DNA from: Gaiellales bacterium
Lineage (GTDB): Bacteria > Actinomycetota > Thermoleophilia > Gaiellales > JAICJC01
DNA length: 41,118 bases
Direction: 5' to 3'
Assembly (NCBI GenBank): GCA_036273515.1
Contig: DASUHM010000040.1
Coordinates: 1-41,118 of the forward strand
The notes beneath the pieces are model-generated. The model saw nothing but the letters and a program-made list of their open reading frames with translations, was not told the DNA's origin and did no database searches. Numbering within the stretch: position 1 is the stretch's first letter; each line of letters begins with the position of its first letter. The translations under genes were made by a program, and so were the position numbers. Below, piece after piece: positions 7,591 to 15,641 of the stretch.

Positions 7591-8217
7591 GTGCGCCCTG
7601 ACCGGACGATCGTGTGCCTGGCCGGCGTCGGCGGCTCCGCGTCCGAGTGGGACGCGGCCGCGCCGCTGCTCGCCCGGCTCGGCCCGGTGGCGATGACGCC
7701 GCCGGCGGCGGGGCGGATGGTGCTCATCGGCCACTCGCAAGGGGGCATCCGCGCGCTTCGGATCGCCGCCCGCGAGCCGGCCCGGGTCGACGCGCTCGTG
7801 CTCACGAGCAGCTTCTTCCCGCCGGCGCGGGCGGGACGCCCGCTCGCGGTGGCGACGCTCGACTTCGCCCGCCACCGGGCGCTCTACGCTCGCGCGGTCG
7901 TCGCCCGGCGGCGGCCGCCGAGCCCCACCCGCCGGGGCGCCGCGCAGCTGCGCACGATGCTGCCGCTCGCCCTCCGGGCCGACCGGTATCACGCCCTGGC
8001 CGGCGCCGTTGCCTGCCCGGTGCTCGCCGTCCACGGCGACGCCGACCACCTCGTTCCGGCGGCGTTCGCGCGGGCGGCCTGCGCCCGCCATCCGGCCTGG
8101 ACCTACCGCGAGCTGGCCGGGGCCGGCCACCATCCCCACCGCGACCGGGCGCAGGAGTGGGCGGCGCTCGTCTGCGAGTGGCTCGATCCCATCTCCGCGA
8201 CGGCGGACGGCCGGTAG
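7591..8217 (+). CDS. Alpha/beta hydrolase
   Basis: A 208-residue alpha/beta-fold hydrolase. The oxyanion region is near IVCLAGVGGSASEW. The nucleophile elbow is GHSQGG (Ser about residue 50), the acid is in PVLAVHGDADHLVP, and the catalytic His is in LAGAGHHPHRD. The cap and the segment before the nucleophile are shorter than usual: the elbow comes at residue 50 rather than near 90-100, so the N-terminal strands are condensed. Substrate unknown. The start is GTG 7591; the hexamer GAGAAT seven bases upstream could be a leaderless -10. The stop codon overlaps the -10-like TAGGGT of the next gene, 10 bases before its ATG. Confidence 0.75.
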   Translation: MRPDRTIVCLAGVGGSASEWDAAAPLLARLGPVAMTPPAAGRMVLIGHSQGGIRALRIAAREPARVDALVLTSSFFPPARAGRPLAVATLDFARHRALYARAVVARRRPPSPTRRGAAQLRTMLPLALRADRYHALAGAVACPVLAVHGDADHLVPAAFARAACARHPAWTYRELAGAGHHPHRDRAQEWAALVCEWLDPISATADGR

Positions 8218-8220
8218 GGT
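8215..8220 (+). promoter_or_regulatory. Candidate leaderless -10 of the ureohydrolase gene
   Basis: TAGGGT ends seven bases before ATG 8228 and includes the TAG stop of the hydrolase gene. No Shine-Dalgarno sequence is present. Confidence 0.4.
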
Positions 8221-8227
8221 TGGCGCC

Positions 8228-9232
8228 ATGACCGACTCGCACCGCTTCCAGCCCAACCGCCCCGACGAGACCAGCTACGCCGGCGTCGGCGTCACCTTCG
8301 GCCGCGTCCCGCTCGCGCTCGACCCGGCCGGTCTGGCCGGGGCGGACGTCGCGATCCTGGGCGCGCCGTTCGACGAGGGCGTGTCGTACCGGCCGGGGAC
8401 GCGGTTCGGCCCGCGGGCGATCAGGATGGCCGAGGACGTCGCGTTCCCGATCGACCGCCCGCACATGGAGCTGGGGGTCGACCCGTACGCCGAGCTCGAC
8501 GTCGTCGACTACGGCGACGTCGAGGTGCGCTCGTCGAACCTCGAGTGGTCGCACACGCTCCTGCAGAAGGGTGTCTCCGAGATCCTGGCCGCCGATGCGA
8601 TCCCGGTGGTGCTCGGCGGCGACCACTCGCTGTCGATGCCGGTCCTCGCCGCCCTGGCCGGGCGCTTCGGGCCGGAGGGCTTCTCGGTCATCCACTTCGA
8701 CACGCACGCCGACACGGGCGACTACGAGGGCGAGGCGCCGCACGGCACGCCGTTCCACCACGCCGTCCGCGACGGCCACCTGGACGGCCGAAACATCGTC
8801 CAGGTCGGGCTGCGCGGCGCGTGGCCGTTCCCCGAGGACTTCGAGTGGATGCGAAGCGTCGGCTTCCGCTGGCACACGATGGGCGAGGTCGTCGAGCGCG
8901 GCATCGCCGCCGTCACGAAGGATGCGATCGCCCACGCCCAGTCGCGGGCGCCGCGCACCTACCTCACGGTCGACATCGACGTGCTCGACCCGGCCTTCGC
9001 GCCGGGCACCGGCACGGCCGAGCCGGGCGGCCTCATGACCCGCGAGCTGCTCTGGGCGGTGCGGACGGTGTCCTCACAGATCGACCTGTGCGCGATGGAC
9101 ATGGTCGAGGTGTCGCCGCCCTACGACCCCACGGGGATCACCGCCATGGCCGGCCACCGCGTCGTGCTCGAGACGCTTTCGGGCATCGCGCTTCGCAAGA
9201 GCGGCCGCGAGGCCCGCCCCGAGCGGCCCTGA
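8228..9232 (+). CDS. speB: Agmatinase/guanidino-acid ureohydrolase
   Basis: A 334-residue manganese enzyme of the arginase/agmatinase superfamily, which hydrolyses a guanidino group to urea and an amine. Metal-binding motifs are complete: VVLGGDHSLSMP, HFDTHADTGD and VDIDVLDPAFAPGTGTAEPGG. The substrate loop variant DTHADTG, rather than DAHxD, occurs in agmatinase, guanidinobutyrase and guanidinopropionase homologues. The exact substrate is therefore open, and the speB symbol is family level only. It is followed 18 bases later by the acyl-CoA synthetase gene, so the pair may serve catabolism of guanidino compounds through short acyl-CoA intermediates. That link is inference. Confidence 0.85.
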   Translation: MTDSHRFQPNRPDETSYAGVGVTFGRVPLALDPAGLAGADVAILGAPFDEGVSYRPGTRFGPRAIRMAEDVAFPIDRPHMELGVDPYAELDVVDYGDVEVRSSNLEWSHTLLQKGVSEILAADAIPVVLGGDHSLSMPVLAALAGRFGPEGFSVIHFDTHADTGDYEGEAPHGTPFHHAVRDGHLDGRNIVQVGLRGAWPFPEDFEWMRSVGFRWHTMGEVVERGIAAVTKDAIAHAQSRAPRTYLTVDIDVLDPAFAPGTGTAEPGGLMTRELLWAVRTVSSQIDLCAMDMVEVSPPYDPTGITAMAGHRVVLETLSGIALRKSGREARPERP

Positions 9233-9238
9233 CTCAGG

Positions 9239-9244
9239 TAGGGT
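9239..9244 (+). promoter_or_regulatory. Candidate leaderless -10 of prpE
   Basis: TAGGGT ends six bases before ATG 9251, the same hexamer as before the preceding gene. No -35 is recognisable. Confidence 0.4.
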
Positions 9245-9250
9245 GACCAC

Positions 9251-11149
9251 ATGGGTGGGTACGCCGAGACGTACCGGCGGTGGCAGCGCGATCCCGAGGC
9301 GTTCTGGCTCGGCCTCGCGACGGCCGTCGAATGGGAGCGCGAGCCGGGCATCGGGCTGGACGCGAGCGGCGCGCCGCTCTACCGGTGGTTCCCGGACGGC
9401 CGCCTCAACGTGTGCTTCAACATGCTCGACCGCCACGTCCGCGACGGGCGCGGCGAGCAGGCCGCGCTGATCTACGACAGCCCGGTCACCGGGCAGCGGC
9501 GCACCTACACCTACCGGGAGCTGACCGACGAGACCGCGCGGGTGGCGGGCGCGTTCGCGCGCCTCGGCGTCGGTCGCGGCGACCGGGTCGTGATCTACAT
9601 GCCGATGGTGCCCGAGGCGGTCATGGCGATGCTGGCCTGCGCGCGGCTCGGCGCCGTCCACTCGGTGGTGTTCGGCGGGTTCGCCGCCAACGAGCTCGCC
9701 TCGCGCATCGAGGACTGCCGGCCCAGCCTGATCGTGGCGGCATCGTGCGGGATCGAGCCCGCCCGGATCGTCGAGTACGGGCCGCTGCTCGACCGCGCGC
9801 TCGAGATCGCCGGCGGCGAGGCGCCCCGCTGCGTCATCCTCCAACGCCCGCAGCACGAGGCCGAGCTGGTCGAGGGCCGCGACATCTCCTGGGAGCAGGC
9901 GCTCGCCGGGGCGGAGCCGGCCGAGCCTGTCCCGGTGGCCGCGACCGATCCGCTGTACATCCTCTACACGTCTGGCACGACCGGCATCCCGAAGGGGATC
10001 GTCCGCGACACGGGCGGCTACGCCGTGGCGCTCGACTGGTCGATGTCGGCGGTCTACGGCGCCGCGCCCGGCGACGTCTACTGGGCGGGGTCGGACATCG
10101 GCTGGGTCGTCGGGCACTCCTACATCGTCTACGGCCCGCTCCTGCATGGCTGCACCACCGTCCTCTACGAAGGCAAGCCCGTCGGCACGCCCGACGCCGG
10201 CGCGTTCTGGCGCGTGTGCGCGGAGTACGGCGTGGACGTGCTGTTCACCGCCCCGACGGCGATCAGGGCGATCAAGCGCGACGACCCGCGCGGCGAGCAC
10301 GTGCGCGACCACGACCTCGCGCGGCTGCGCACCCTGTTCCTGGCCGGCGAGCGCTGCGACCCCGACACGCTCGCGTGGGCCGAGCAGAGCCTGGGCCGGC
10401 CGGTGATCGACCACTGGTGGCAGACCGAGACCGGCTGGGCGATCGCGGCCAACTGCATCGGGCTCGAGCACCTGCCGGTGCGTCCGGGCTCCTCGGCGAA
10501 GGCGGTTCCCGGCTACGACCTGCGGGTGCTGGACGAGCAGGGCGACGAGGCGGCCGCGGGCGACATCGGATCGCTGTGCGTGAAGCTGCCGCTGCCGCCC
10601 GGCTGCAGCCCCACGCTCTGGGGCAGCGACCAGCGTTGGATCGACGCGTACCTGTCGCACTACGACGGCTACTACCTGACGGCCGACGCGGGCTACATCG
10701 ACGACGACGGCTACGTCTTCGTCATGAGCCGCACCGACGACGTCATCAACACGGCCGGCCACCGCCTCTCCACGGGCGCGATCGAGGAGGTGCTGGCCGC
10801 GCACCCTGACGTCGCCGAGTGCGCCGTCGTCGGGATCGCGGACGAGCTGAAGGGCCAGGTGCCGATCGGCCTCGCCGTGCTCAAGGCGGGTGTCGAGCGC
10901 GATCACGAGGAGATCGCGGCGGAGCTCATCGCCCGCGTCCGCGACGAGATCGGCCCCGTCGCATCCTTCAAGCTCGTGCGCATCGTGCATGCCCTCCCGA
11001 AGACGCGCTCCGGCAAGATCCTGCGCGGCACGATCCGCAAGATGGCCGACGGAGAGGAGTGGCGCATGCCCGCCACCATCGAGGACGCCACGGTGCTCGA
11101 CGATCTCGGCAAGGTGCTGGCCGGTCTGGGCCGGGCGCCTGCGACCTAG
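9251..11149 (+). CDS. prpE: Propionyl/acetyl-CoA synthetase (AMP-forming)
   Basis: A 632-residue member of the ANL superfamily that activates short-chain acids to acyl-CoA through an acyl-adenylate. Visible signatures are the P-loop YILYTSGTTGIPKGIVRDTGGYAVAL, WWQTETGW, GYYLTADAGYIDDDGY, the hinge VMSRTDDVINTAGHRLSTG and the catalytic Lys in KTRSGKILRGTIRKM. The TGGYAVAL continuation after the P-loop favours the PrpE/ACSS3-like branch over acetyl-CoA synthetase, so propionate or a similar C3-C4 acid is likely. Lys near the end is the known acetylation target of this family. It ends in a four-base overlap with the convergent CBS-protein gene. Confidence 0.88.
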   Translation: MGGYAETYRRWQRDPEAFWLGLATAVEWEREPGIGLDASGAPLYRWFPDGRLNVCFNMLDRHVRDGRGEQAALIYDSPVTGQRRTYTYRELTDETARVAGAFARLGVGRGDRVVIYMPMVPEAVMAMLACARLGAVHSVVFGGFAANELASRIEDCRPSLIVAASCGIEPARIVEYGPLLDRALEIAGGEAPRCVILQRPQHEAELVEGRDISWEQALAGAEPAEPVPVAATDPLYILYTSGTTGIPKGIVRDTGGYAVALDWSMSAVYGAAPGDVYWAGSDIGWVVGHSYIVYGPLLHGCTTVLYEGKPVGTPDAGAFWRVCAEYGVDVLFTAPTAIRAIKRDDPRGEHVRDHDLARLRTLFLAGERCDPDTLAWAEQSLGRPVIDHWWQTETGWAIAANCIGLEHLPVRPGSSAKAVPGYDLRVLDEQGDEAAAGDIGSLCVKLPLPPGCSPTLWGSDQRWIDAYLSHYDGYYLTADAGYIDDDGYVFVMSRTDDVINTAGHRLSTGAIEEVLAAHPDVAECAVVGIADELKGQVPIGLAVLKAGVERDHEEIAAELIARVRDEIGPVASFKLVRIVHALPKTRSGKILRGTIRKMADGEEWRMPATIEDATVLDDLGKVLAGLGRAPAT

Positions 11150-11589
11150 GAGGCCGGCGGCCCGGCCGCTCTCGCGGCGTGGCACTCGGCGTCGATGCAG
11201 AGCCGGGTGCGGTCGCGGTCGAAGCACATGAGCCCGACGTAGGTGCGACCGTCGTCGCCGAGCACGACCACCCGCCGCCCGGAGTCGTCGCCCAGGCCCG
11301 CGACGACGTCTGCGAGGCGGTCCGAGACCGCCGCGGTCGGCGGCTGCGCGTTCGCATGCGCGGCGATGGCCGCCCCGTCGTCGGCGCCCTCCAGGTCGTC
11401 GCGCCCGACCGCTCCGGCGTACGCCCCGTCGTGCACCAGCGGGATCAGCCGCACCGAGCCGGACTCGAAGATCGCCCGGCCTTCGGCCACGGTCGCGTCG
11501 GCCGGGAGCTCCTTGCCGCGCACGGTGACGACCTCGCCGGCGCTGCGGTCGAGGAGGTCGGCGACCGTGATGTTGACGGTGCTGCTCAC
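11146..11589 (-). CDS. CBS-domain protein
   Basis: A 147-residue protein beginning VSSTVNITVADLLDRSAGEVVTVRG. It has two weak CBS-like halves: VAEGRAIFESGSVRLIPLVHDGAYAGAVGRDDL, and VSDRLADVVAGL followed by RRVVVLGDDGRTYVGLMC. CBS pairs bind adenine nucleotides and act as energy or ionic sensors, but no catalytic partner is fused here. GTG 11589 gives a compact domain; the frame upstream is only a shadow of the neighbouring gene. It lies 29 bases after the cupredoxin-like gene on the same strand, so the two may be cotranscribed. Two cysteines close to the C-terminus (RLCIDAECH) are unexplained. Confidence 0.7.
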   Translation of the reverse strand: MSSTVNITVADLLDRSAGEVVTVRGKELPADATVAEGRAIFESGSVRLIPLVHDGAYAGAVGRDDLEGADDGAAIAAHANAQPPTAAVSDRLADVVAGLGDDSGRRVVVLGDDGRTYVGLMCFDRDRTRLCIDAECHAARAAGPPAS

Positions 11590-11618
11590 GGGAATCGGCG
11601 CGAGCGCCGGGGGCGGCG

Positions 11619-12269
11619 CTAGCTGACCCGGAGTGTACTGGCGGGCGAGAAGCCGGACGACTTCTTGAGCGCCTTGTCGCGCAGTCGCGCGCGCAGCTGG
11701 TAGGTGCCCGTACGCGCCGGCGTGAACGTCACGAAGGTGGTCGTGACGTCGGTCTTGAGCCAGGCCCACTTGGTCGTGCCGGGCCGCAGCACCTCGATGT
11801 CGGCGACCCAGCCGCGCTTGTGCGCGCTCGCGACCTGGAACGACGTCGCGGTGTTCACGTGGGCCGTCTTCGGGACGTTGCACATCTTCACCTGGACGAC
11901 GCCCTTCTGGGACGTGTTCACCGTCGAGTGGTACGGGAACGAGCCGGCCGACCAGAACGTGTGCGAGTAGGTGCCGGACGACTTGACCGCCGACTTCAGC
12001 AGCGGCAGCCCGCCGGTCGAGGTGACCGACGCGCTGGCGCCGTTCCACTGCCAGTGGACCGTGGTGCCCGGGGTGCTCGTCGTCCGCGTCGCGGGCGAGA
12101 AGCCCCCGGCCATGATGAGGACGGTCGGGACGATCTCGGGCACGCAGGGCGGCGGCAGGATCGCCGGCTGGGGCGATCGAGTCGACGCCGCGACCGCCGC
12201 CGGAACGGCGATGAGCCCGATCGCGATGGCGGCTGCGATGCGCAGGCCCGATGTGCGGGTAAGAAACAT
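11619..12269 (-). CDS. Secreted cupredoxin-like protein lacking copper ligands
   Basis: A 216-residue exported protein. MFLTRTSGLRIAAAIAIG and Ala-rich APAAVAAS give a signal peptide. Residues about 45-115 resemble a plastocyanin-like beta sandwich: FSPATRTTSTPGTTVHWQWNG, then YSHTFWSAGSFPYHSTV...KGVVQV. The usual ligand positions are not copper ligands: the first His position in NGASASV is Ser, and the Cys-x-x-His loop after FPYH is Ser-Thr-Val-Asn. The C-terminal half is a second beta domain (FVTFTPARTGTYQLRARLRD) ending in ASTLRVS. TACGGT lies seven bases before ATG 12269, supporting a leaderless start there; GTG 12278 is an alternative. Function unknown. Confidence 0.75.
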   Translation of the reverse strand: MFLTRTSGLRIAAAIAIGLIAVPAAVAASTRSPQPAILPPPCVPEIVPTVLIMAGGFSPATRTTSTPGTTVHWQWNGASASVTSTGGLPLLKSAVKSSGTYSHTFWSAGSFPYHSTVNTSQKGVVQVKMCNVPKTAHVNTATSFQVASAHKRGWVADIEVLRPGTTKWAWLKTDVTTTFVTFTPARTGTYQLRARLRDKALKKSSGFSPASTLRVS

Positions 12270-12276
12270 CCGTCTC

Positions 12277-12282
12277 ACCGTA
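12277..12282 (-). promoter_or_regulatory. Candidate leaderless -10 of the cupredoxin-like gene
   Basis: Read on the minus strand, TACGGT is followed by seven bases and ATG 12269. It decides between the two possible starts of that gene. Confidence 0.35.
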
Positions 12283-12309
12283 GGCGGCGATCCCGGGATT
12301 GTCCAGAGA

Positions 12310-12351
12310 CACGGGCACGGCCCCCGCCCGGAGGCGAGGGCCGTGCCCGTG
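12310..12351 (-). terminator. Strong hairpin after the TadG/vWA gene
   Basis: CACGGGCACGGCCC (12310-12323) pairs perfectly with GGGCCGTGCCCGTG (12338-12351) around a 14-base loop, seven bases past the TAA of the minus-strand gene. It has no T-run. Confidence 0.65.
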
Positions 12352-12358
12352 GGACGCG

Positions 12359-13681
12359 TTACTCGACGATGCGCGAGGAGCCGCCGGCCAGGTCCGACGC
12401 GATTCGCTGGAAGATGCCGGTCAACGAGGTCGGGTTCGGCACGTCGTAGAAGTAGGACGGGTCGGTCGCCATGTTCTCGATGGCCTGCTCGGCACCGGGA
12501 TCGGGGTTCTCAAGGTACTTGCTGAAGTCCGCCGACGTCAGCGTGTTGCCGCCGATCGTCGCGCCGGGAGAGGCATAGCAGTCGTCACCGTTCGCCGTGT
12601 AGGCGATCGAGTAAACGAGCACCCCCGCCGCCTTTGCGACGCCGGCGCTGGTCGCCCCCTGGCCGCACGGGTGCGTCAGGTAGTTCGACGACCCCGGCAG
12701 GAAGTTCGGCCCGACGTTCGCTGCGCCGTCCGACAGGATGATGATGGCCTTCTGTGCGTCCGGCCGGCCGTCGGCCTGGAGCTCCTGGTAGGCCGCATCC
12801 ATCGCCTCTGCGTAGGCGGTGTTCCCGCCGGGCTGGACGCAGTTCACCGTCGAGATCAGCGGTGACGAGCTGACGAGGTTGCCAGTGGTGGTGGCGTAGG
12901 CGTTCGACAGCGGGACGACCGTGTACGCCGCGCCGCCCAGGTTGTAGGTGCCGCCCCTGTTGCTGCTGGTGAAGTACGACGACACGTTCGTGCACGCCGC
13001 GCCCGCCGAGGGTGCCGGCGGAAGCACCGCCAGGCCGACGTTGTCGACGGTCGGATCCATGGTCGAGAGAAACGCCATGATCCCGGCCTTTGCCTGCGGC
13101 ATCTTCGAGCTCGCGCTCATCGACCCGGTGCGGTCGAGCACGATCATCACGTCGAGCGGGAGCCCGCCGCACGGCGAGCACGCCTGGGCGTGGGCCTTGA
13201 GCGTGATCGTGTCGAAGCCGAGCAGCTTCAAGAGGTACGTCGGCACCCTGGCGGTCTCGTCGACCGTCACGGTGTTCGGCTGCCCGAGGGTGCAGTTGTA
13301 GCCCGCCTGGGCCTCGCAGTCGACGTTCACGTTCTCGGTGACGTTGCCGCCGGGGACGCCGGGGATCTGGTTCTTGCCTCCGGACTGGGAGCCGTAGCGC
13401 ACGGCGGCGGCCGTGGCGTTGCCGACGTTCGCGGGATAGTTCAGCGTCAGCTCGCCGGCACCGCCGGCGGCGGCCGCATCGGCCGAGGCCTGCAGGGCGC
13501 GCTGGACGCGGTACGCGTTGCCGAGGTCGATCACGAGGCCCGCGAAGATGAGGAGCGTGAACATGAAGACCACGACGAGAGGGAGCGTCTGGCCGAGCTG
13601 CGAGCTCGACCGCGCACCGCTGGCGCGGGGGACCACGGGTAGGCTGCGCCGCGCAGCCGAACTGCGTAGAGAGGGGGCCAT
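12359..13681 (-). CDS. TadE/TadG-like protein with von Willebrand factor A domain
   Basis: A 440-residue envelope protein. After a basic 35-residue cytoplasmic end comes the TadE/TadG-type segment GQTLPLVVVFMFTLLIFAGLVIDLGNAYRVQRALQASADAAA (one membrane helix then a helix facing outward). Residues about 165-430 form a vWA domain: MIDAS DRTGSMSAS, GGNTAYAEAMDAAYQEL and IIILSDGAANVG, so divalent-metal-dependent adhesion is likely. Several paired cysteines (ACSPCGG, AACTN, VNCVQ, HPCGQG, DDCYA) suggest disulfides. Tad proteins assemble Flp pili, but no other tad genes are here, so a stand-alone surface adhesin is plausible. ATG 13681 is favoured by AAGG nine bases upstream. A GC-rich leader with inverted repeats precedes it. 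Confidence 0.85.
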   Translation of the reverse strand: MAPSLRSSAARRSLPVVPRASGARSSSQLGQTLPLVVVFMFTLLIFAGLVIDLGNAYRVQRALQASADAAAAGGAGELTLNYPANVGNATAAAVRYGSQSGGKNQIPGVPGGNVTENVNVDCEAQAGYNCTLGQPNTVTVDETARVPTYLLKLLGFDTITLKAHAQACSPCGGLPLDVMIVLDRTGSMSASSKMPQAKAGIMAFLSTMDPTVDNVGLAVLPPAPSAGAACTNVSSYFTSSNRGGTYNLGGAAYTVVPLSNAYATTTGNLVSSSPLISTVNCVQPGGNTAYAEAMDAAYQELQADGRPDAQKAIIILSDGAANVGPNFLPGSSNYLTHPCGQGATSAGVAKAAGVLVYSIAYTANGDDCYASPGATIGGNTLTSADFSKYLENPDPGAEQAIENMATDPSYFYDVPNPTSLTGIFQRIASDLAGGSSRIVE

Positions 13682-13749
13682 CTGCTCGCCTTCGCTCCGG
13701 GGGTGGATTGACCCCGCCCCGCGCCCGGGGGGAGGGCGGTGGGCGGGGT

Positions 13750-13805
13750 GGCTATAGAGCGATAGTCCGTGCCTCGGGGGGCCGCCTAAATCCCCCAAAG
13801 GAAGG
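13750..13805 (-). promoter_or_regulatory. Structured, relatively AT-containing leader upstream of the TadG/vWA gene
   Basis: On the minus strand this reads GGGGG, ATTTAGGCGG, CCCCC, then GGCACGGACTATCGCTCTATAGCC. There are two inverted repeats: GGGGG/CCCCC, and GGCTAT/ATAGTCC (one bulge, 13750-13768 on the plus strand). It is an island of lower GC in a very G/C-rich spacer and could be a promoter region or a structured 5' leader. I cannot match it to a named riboswitch class. Confidence 0.3.
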
Positions 13806-13827
13806 ATCTTCCAGGGCCGGCGGCGCC

Positions 13828-13861
13828 GGGGCCTGGCCCCGTTCAACCGGGCCCAGGCCCC
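13828..13861 (-). terminator. Terminator hairpin after the VOC gene
   Basis: GGGGCCTGG-CCC pairs with GGG-CCCAGGCCCC around GTTCAACC, 13 bases past the end of the minus-strand VOC gene. No T-run follows. Confidence 0.55.
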
Positions 13862-13873
13862 GCCGTCAGGCGA

Positions 13874-14242
13874 TCAGCCGGTCGGCATCGGGGCCGACGA
13901 GTCGGTCTGCCAGAGGCCGAACTCGTTGCCGTGCGGGTCGGTGCACGTCGCGAACCAGCCCATCTGCGGCACGGGCATGGCGTCGCTCGCGGTGCCGCCG
14001 AGCTCCTTCACGCGGGCGGCGCCCGCGTTGATGTCGTCGACGCTGAAGTACGGCCGCGTCCCCTTCTTGCCGGGCTCCATGTTCGTGATCGCGCCGCCCG
14101 TCTGGTCGCTGATGCGCGTCATGTGGTACTCCGACGGGCCGGGGAACGACTCGAACTGCCATCCGAACAGCGCCCCCCAGAACTCGCGGCTCGCGCCGGT
14201 GTCGTCCGCGGGGATCTCGATGTGCACGATTTCGCCGGGCAT
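13874..14242 (-). CDS. VOC (glyoxalase/bleomycin-resistance fold) protein
   Basis: A 122-residue single VOC domain. The first beta-alpha-beta module reads IVHIEIPADDTGASREFWGALFGW, with a potential metal His at residue 7. The second reads RPYFSVDDINAGAARVKELGG, then WFATCTDPHGNEFGLWQ with the usual DPxGN turn and terminal Glu-Phe. The residue pattern matches the 'glyoxalase-like' subfamily of stand-alone actinobacterial VOC proteins rather than true glyoxalase I. The substrate is unknown. A strong Shine-Dalgarno (GAGGAGAGGG) directly precedes ATG 14242. Confidence 0.85.
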   Translation of the reverse strand: MPGEIVHIEIPADDTGASREFWGALFGWQFESFPGPSEYHMTRISDQTGGAITNMEPGKKGTRPYFSVDDINAGAARVKELGGTASDAMPVPQMGWFATCTDPHGNEFGLWQTDSSAPMPTG

Positions 14243-14318
14243 CCCTCTCCTCTCATCCTGAGTCGGGCGGGCAGGGGCCCGCCGTGATGGACACTATGAC
14301 CCCGGCGGATGAGAATCT

Positions 14319-14597
14319 TCATCGCATCCGGTCGCGGAGCCGATGCCACAGGGACGGCGACCGCGGCTGCGTCGCGAGCCACTCGTCGCGGAGCGGCAAC
14401 CTTCCCTGCTCGCGGGCGGCCAGCACGCACTCGGTATGGGCGTGCCGGCGGCGGTCGGCGTCGCCCTCGGGCGCGATCAGCATGTGGTCGGCCATGGCGT
14501 GCAGCTGATAGCCGCAAAGCGGGCAGCGGTACGTCGCCGCCTTCCGGCTCTGGGCCGGGCGCACCGTCCACCAGCGTGCCTTGTCCAGCTTGGCCAT
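14319..14597 (-). CDS. Small zinc-binding protein of unknown function
   Basis: A 92-residue protein. The core reads CPLCGYQLHAMADHMLIAPEGDADRRRHAH-TEC followed by ARRxxGRLP-like AAREQGRLPLRDEW. The CPLC knuckle with HxxxxH and HxxC residues would suit a compact zinc site. The pattern is familiar to me from uncharacterised actinobacterial proteins. ATG 14597 (MAKLDKARWW) is preferred; a start six codons upstream at 14615 is also open. It is 76 bases past the VOC gene on the opposite side of a promoter region; no operon partner is obvious. Confidence 0.7.
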   Translation of the reverse strand: MAKLDKARWWTVRPAQSRKAATYRCPLCGYQLHAMADHMLIAPEGDADRRRHAHTECVLAAREQGRLPLRDEWLATQPRSPSLWHRLRDRMR

Positions 14598-14766
14598 GCC
14601 CGCATGATGGCCCACCGGGCGAGCGAGATGATCGACCCCGCACCTCAGCGCGCCTGGACGTCACGCCGTGGCGGGGGTTCGGGGCCCGGTGGGACTGCTC
14701 GAACCGTGGCATCGCTGCTTCCTCGGTCGCGCCGGCCAGACCACACACGGCGTGGAATCGATCATC

Positions 14767-14772
14767 TACCGT
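14767..14772 (+). promoter_or_regulatory. Candidate leaderless -10 of the coiled-coil gene
   Basis: TACCGT ends eight bases before ATG 14781; there is no Shine-Dalgarno sequence. Confidence 0.35.
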
Positions 14773-14780
14773 CCGCGTGC

Positions 14781-15641
14781 ATGCCGAGCTCCTCCGACAC
14801 CGTCGCGCCGGACGCCGAGGCCGAGCGGCTCTACGCCCTCGACCCGGAGGAGTTCGTCTCGGCCCGCGACGCGGCCGTGAAGGCGCTGCGGGGCGACGGC
14901 AAGCGGGCCGAGGCCGCGGCGGTGGCCAAGCTGCGAAAGCCGAGCGTCGCCGCCTGGGTCGTGAACCGGCTCGCCCGCGACGAGGCCGATCTGCTCGAGG
15001 CGCTGCTGGAGGCGGGGGCGAAGCTGCGCGAAGTGCAGCTGGCCGGCGCGGCCGCGGCGGACCTGCGTGCCGCCATCACGGCCGAGGCGAAGGCGCTCGA
15101 CGCGCTGATGCGCCCGGCGGGCCGGATCGCCGAGCGCTCCGGCTCCGGCCGCGAGGCCGCCCTCGCACGCGCGCGCGACACGCTGCATGCCGCCGCGCTC
15201 GATCCCGACCTGGCCGACGAGGTGCGGCGCGGTGTGGTCGTCCGCGAGCAGCAGGCGATCGGTTTCCCGCTGGGGGCGGCGCTGCCGGAGCGCCCGGCGA
15301 GGGCGGCCGCAACGCCGGCGAAGGGCAAGGCGGCCAAGCCTGCGCCGGAGCCGGAGCCGGTGCGCGATGAGGTGGCCGCCAAGCGGCTCGAGCGGGCCGC
15401 CGCGACGGCGGCGACGGCCGCGGAGAAGCTCGACCTGGCGGAGCAGGGGCTCGAGCGTGCTTCAAGCGAGCTGTCGGAGGCGAAGGCCGAGCTCGCGCGC
15501 GCCCGCCGCGTCCTGAAGGCCGCCGAGACTCGGGTGGAGGGCGCCGAGCGGGCGGCCGCGGCGGCAGAGGGCGCCCGCGACGCTGCCGCGAAGAAGGCCG
15601 ACGAGGCCGCCGCGCGCCACCGCGAGCTGGGCGGGTCCTAG
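14781..15641 (+). CDS. Alanine-rich coiled-coil protein
   Basis: A 286-residue cytoplasmic protein. Residues 15-75 have a recognisable, non-repetitive block (LYALDPEEFVSARDAAVKAL, then AVAKLRKPSVAAWVVNRLARDE). The block KLRKPSVAAWVVNRLAR recurs in a family of uncharacterised actinobacterial proteins. Residues about 190-285 are a long Ala/Glu/Arg coiled coil. A Lys/Ala/Pro linker (TPAKGKAAKPAPEPEP) separates the two. The role is unknown; the basic linker and coiled coil would allow nucleic acid or chromosome association. The next gene, a 5'-3' exonuclease, starts at the very next base after the stop codon, so the pair is almost certainly one transcript. Confidence 0.75.
   Translation: MPSSSDTVAPDAEAERLYALDPEEFVSARDAAVKALRGDGKRAEAAAVAKLRKPSVAAWVVNRLARDEADLLEALLEAGAKLREVQLAGAAAADLRAAITAEAKALDALMRPAGRIAERSGSGREAALARARDTLHAAALDPDLADEVRRGVVVREQQAIGFPLGAALPERPARAAATPAKGKAAKPAPEPEPVRDEVAAKRLERAAATAATAAEKLDLAEQGLERASSELSEAKAELARARRVLKAAETRVEGAERAAAAAEGARDAAAKKADEAAARHRELGGS

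Noticed and set aside
9074-11227. Minus-strand open frame of over 700 codons opposite prpE
   Set aside because: Long open frames on the opposite strand are expected at this GC content; no protein family pattern is present.
12359-13846. Longer start (ATG 13846) for the TadG/vWA protein
   Set aside because: The added 55 residues are basic low-complexity read through the VOC terminator and leader; ATG 13681 has a Shine-Dalgarno.
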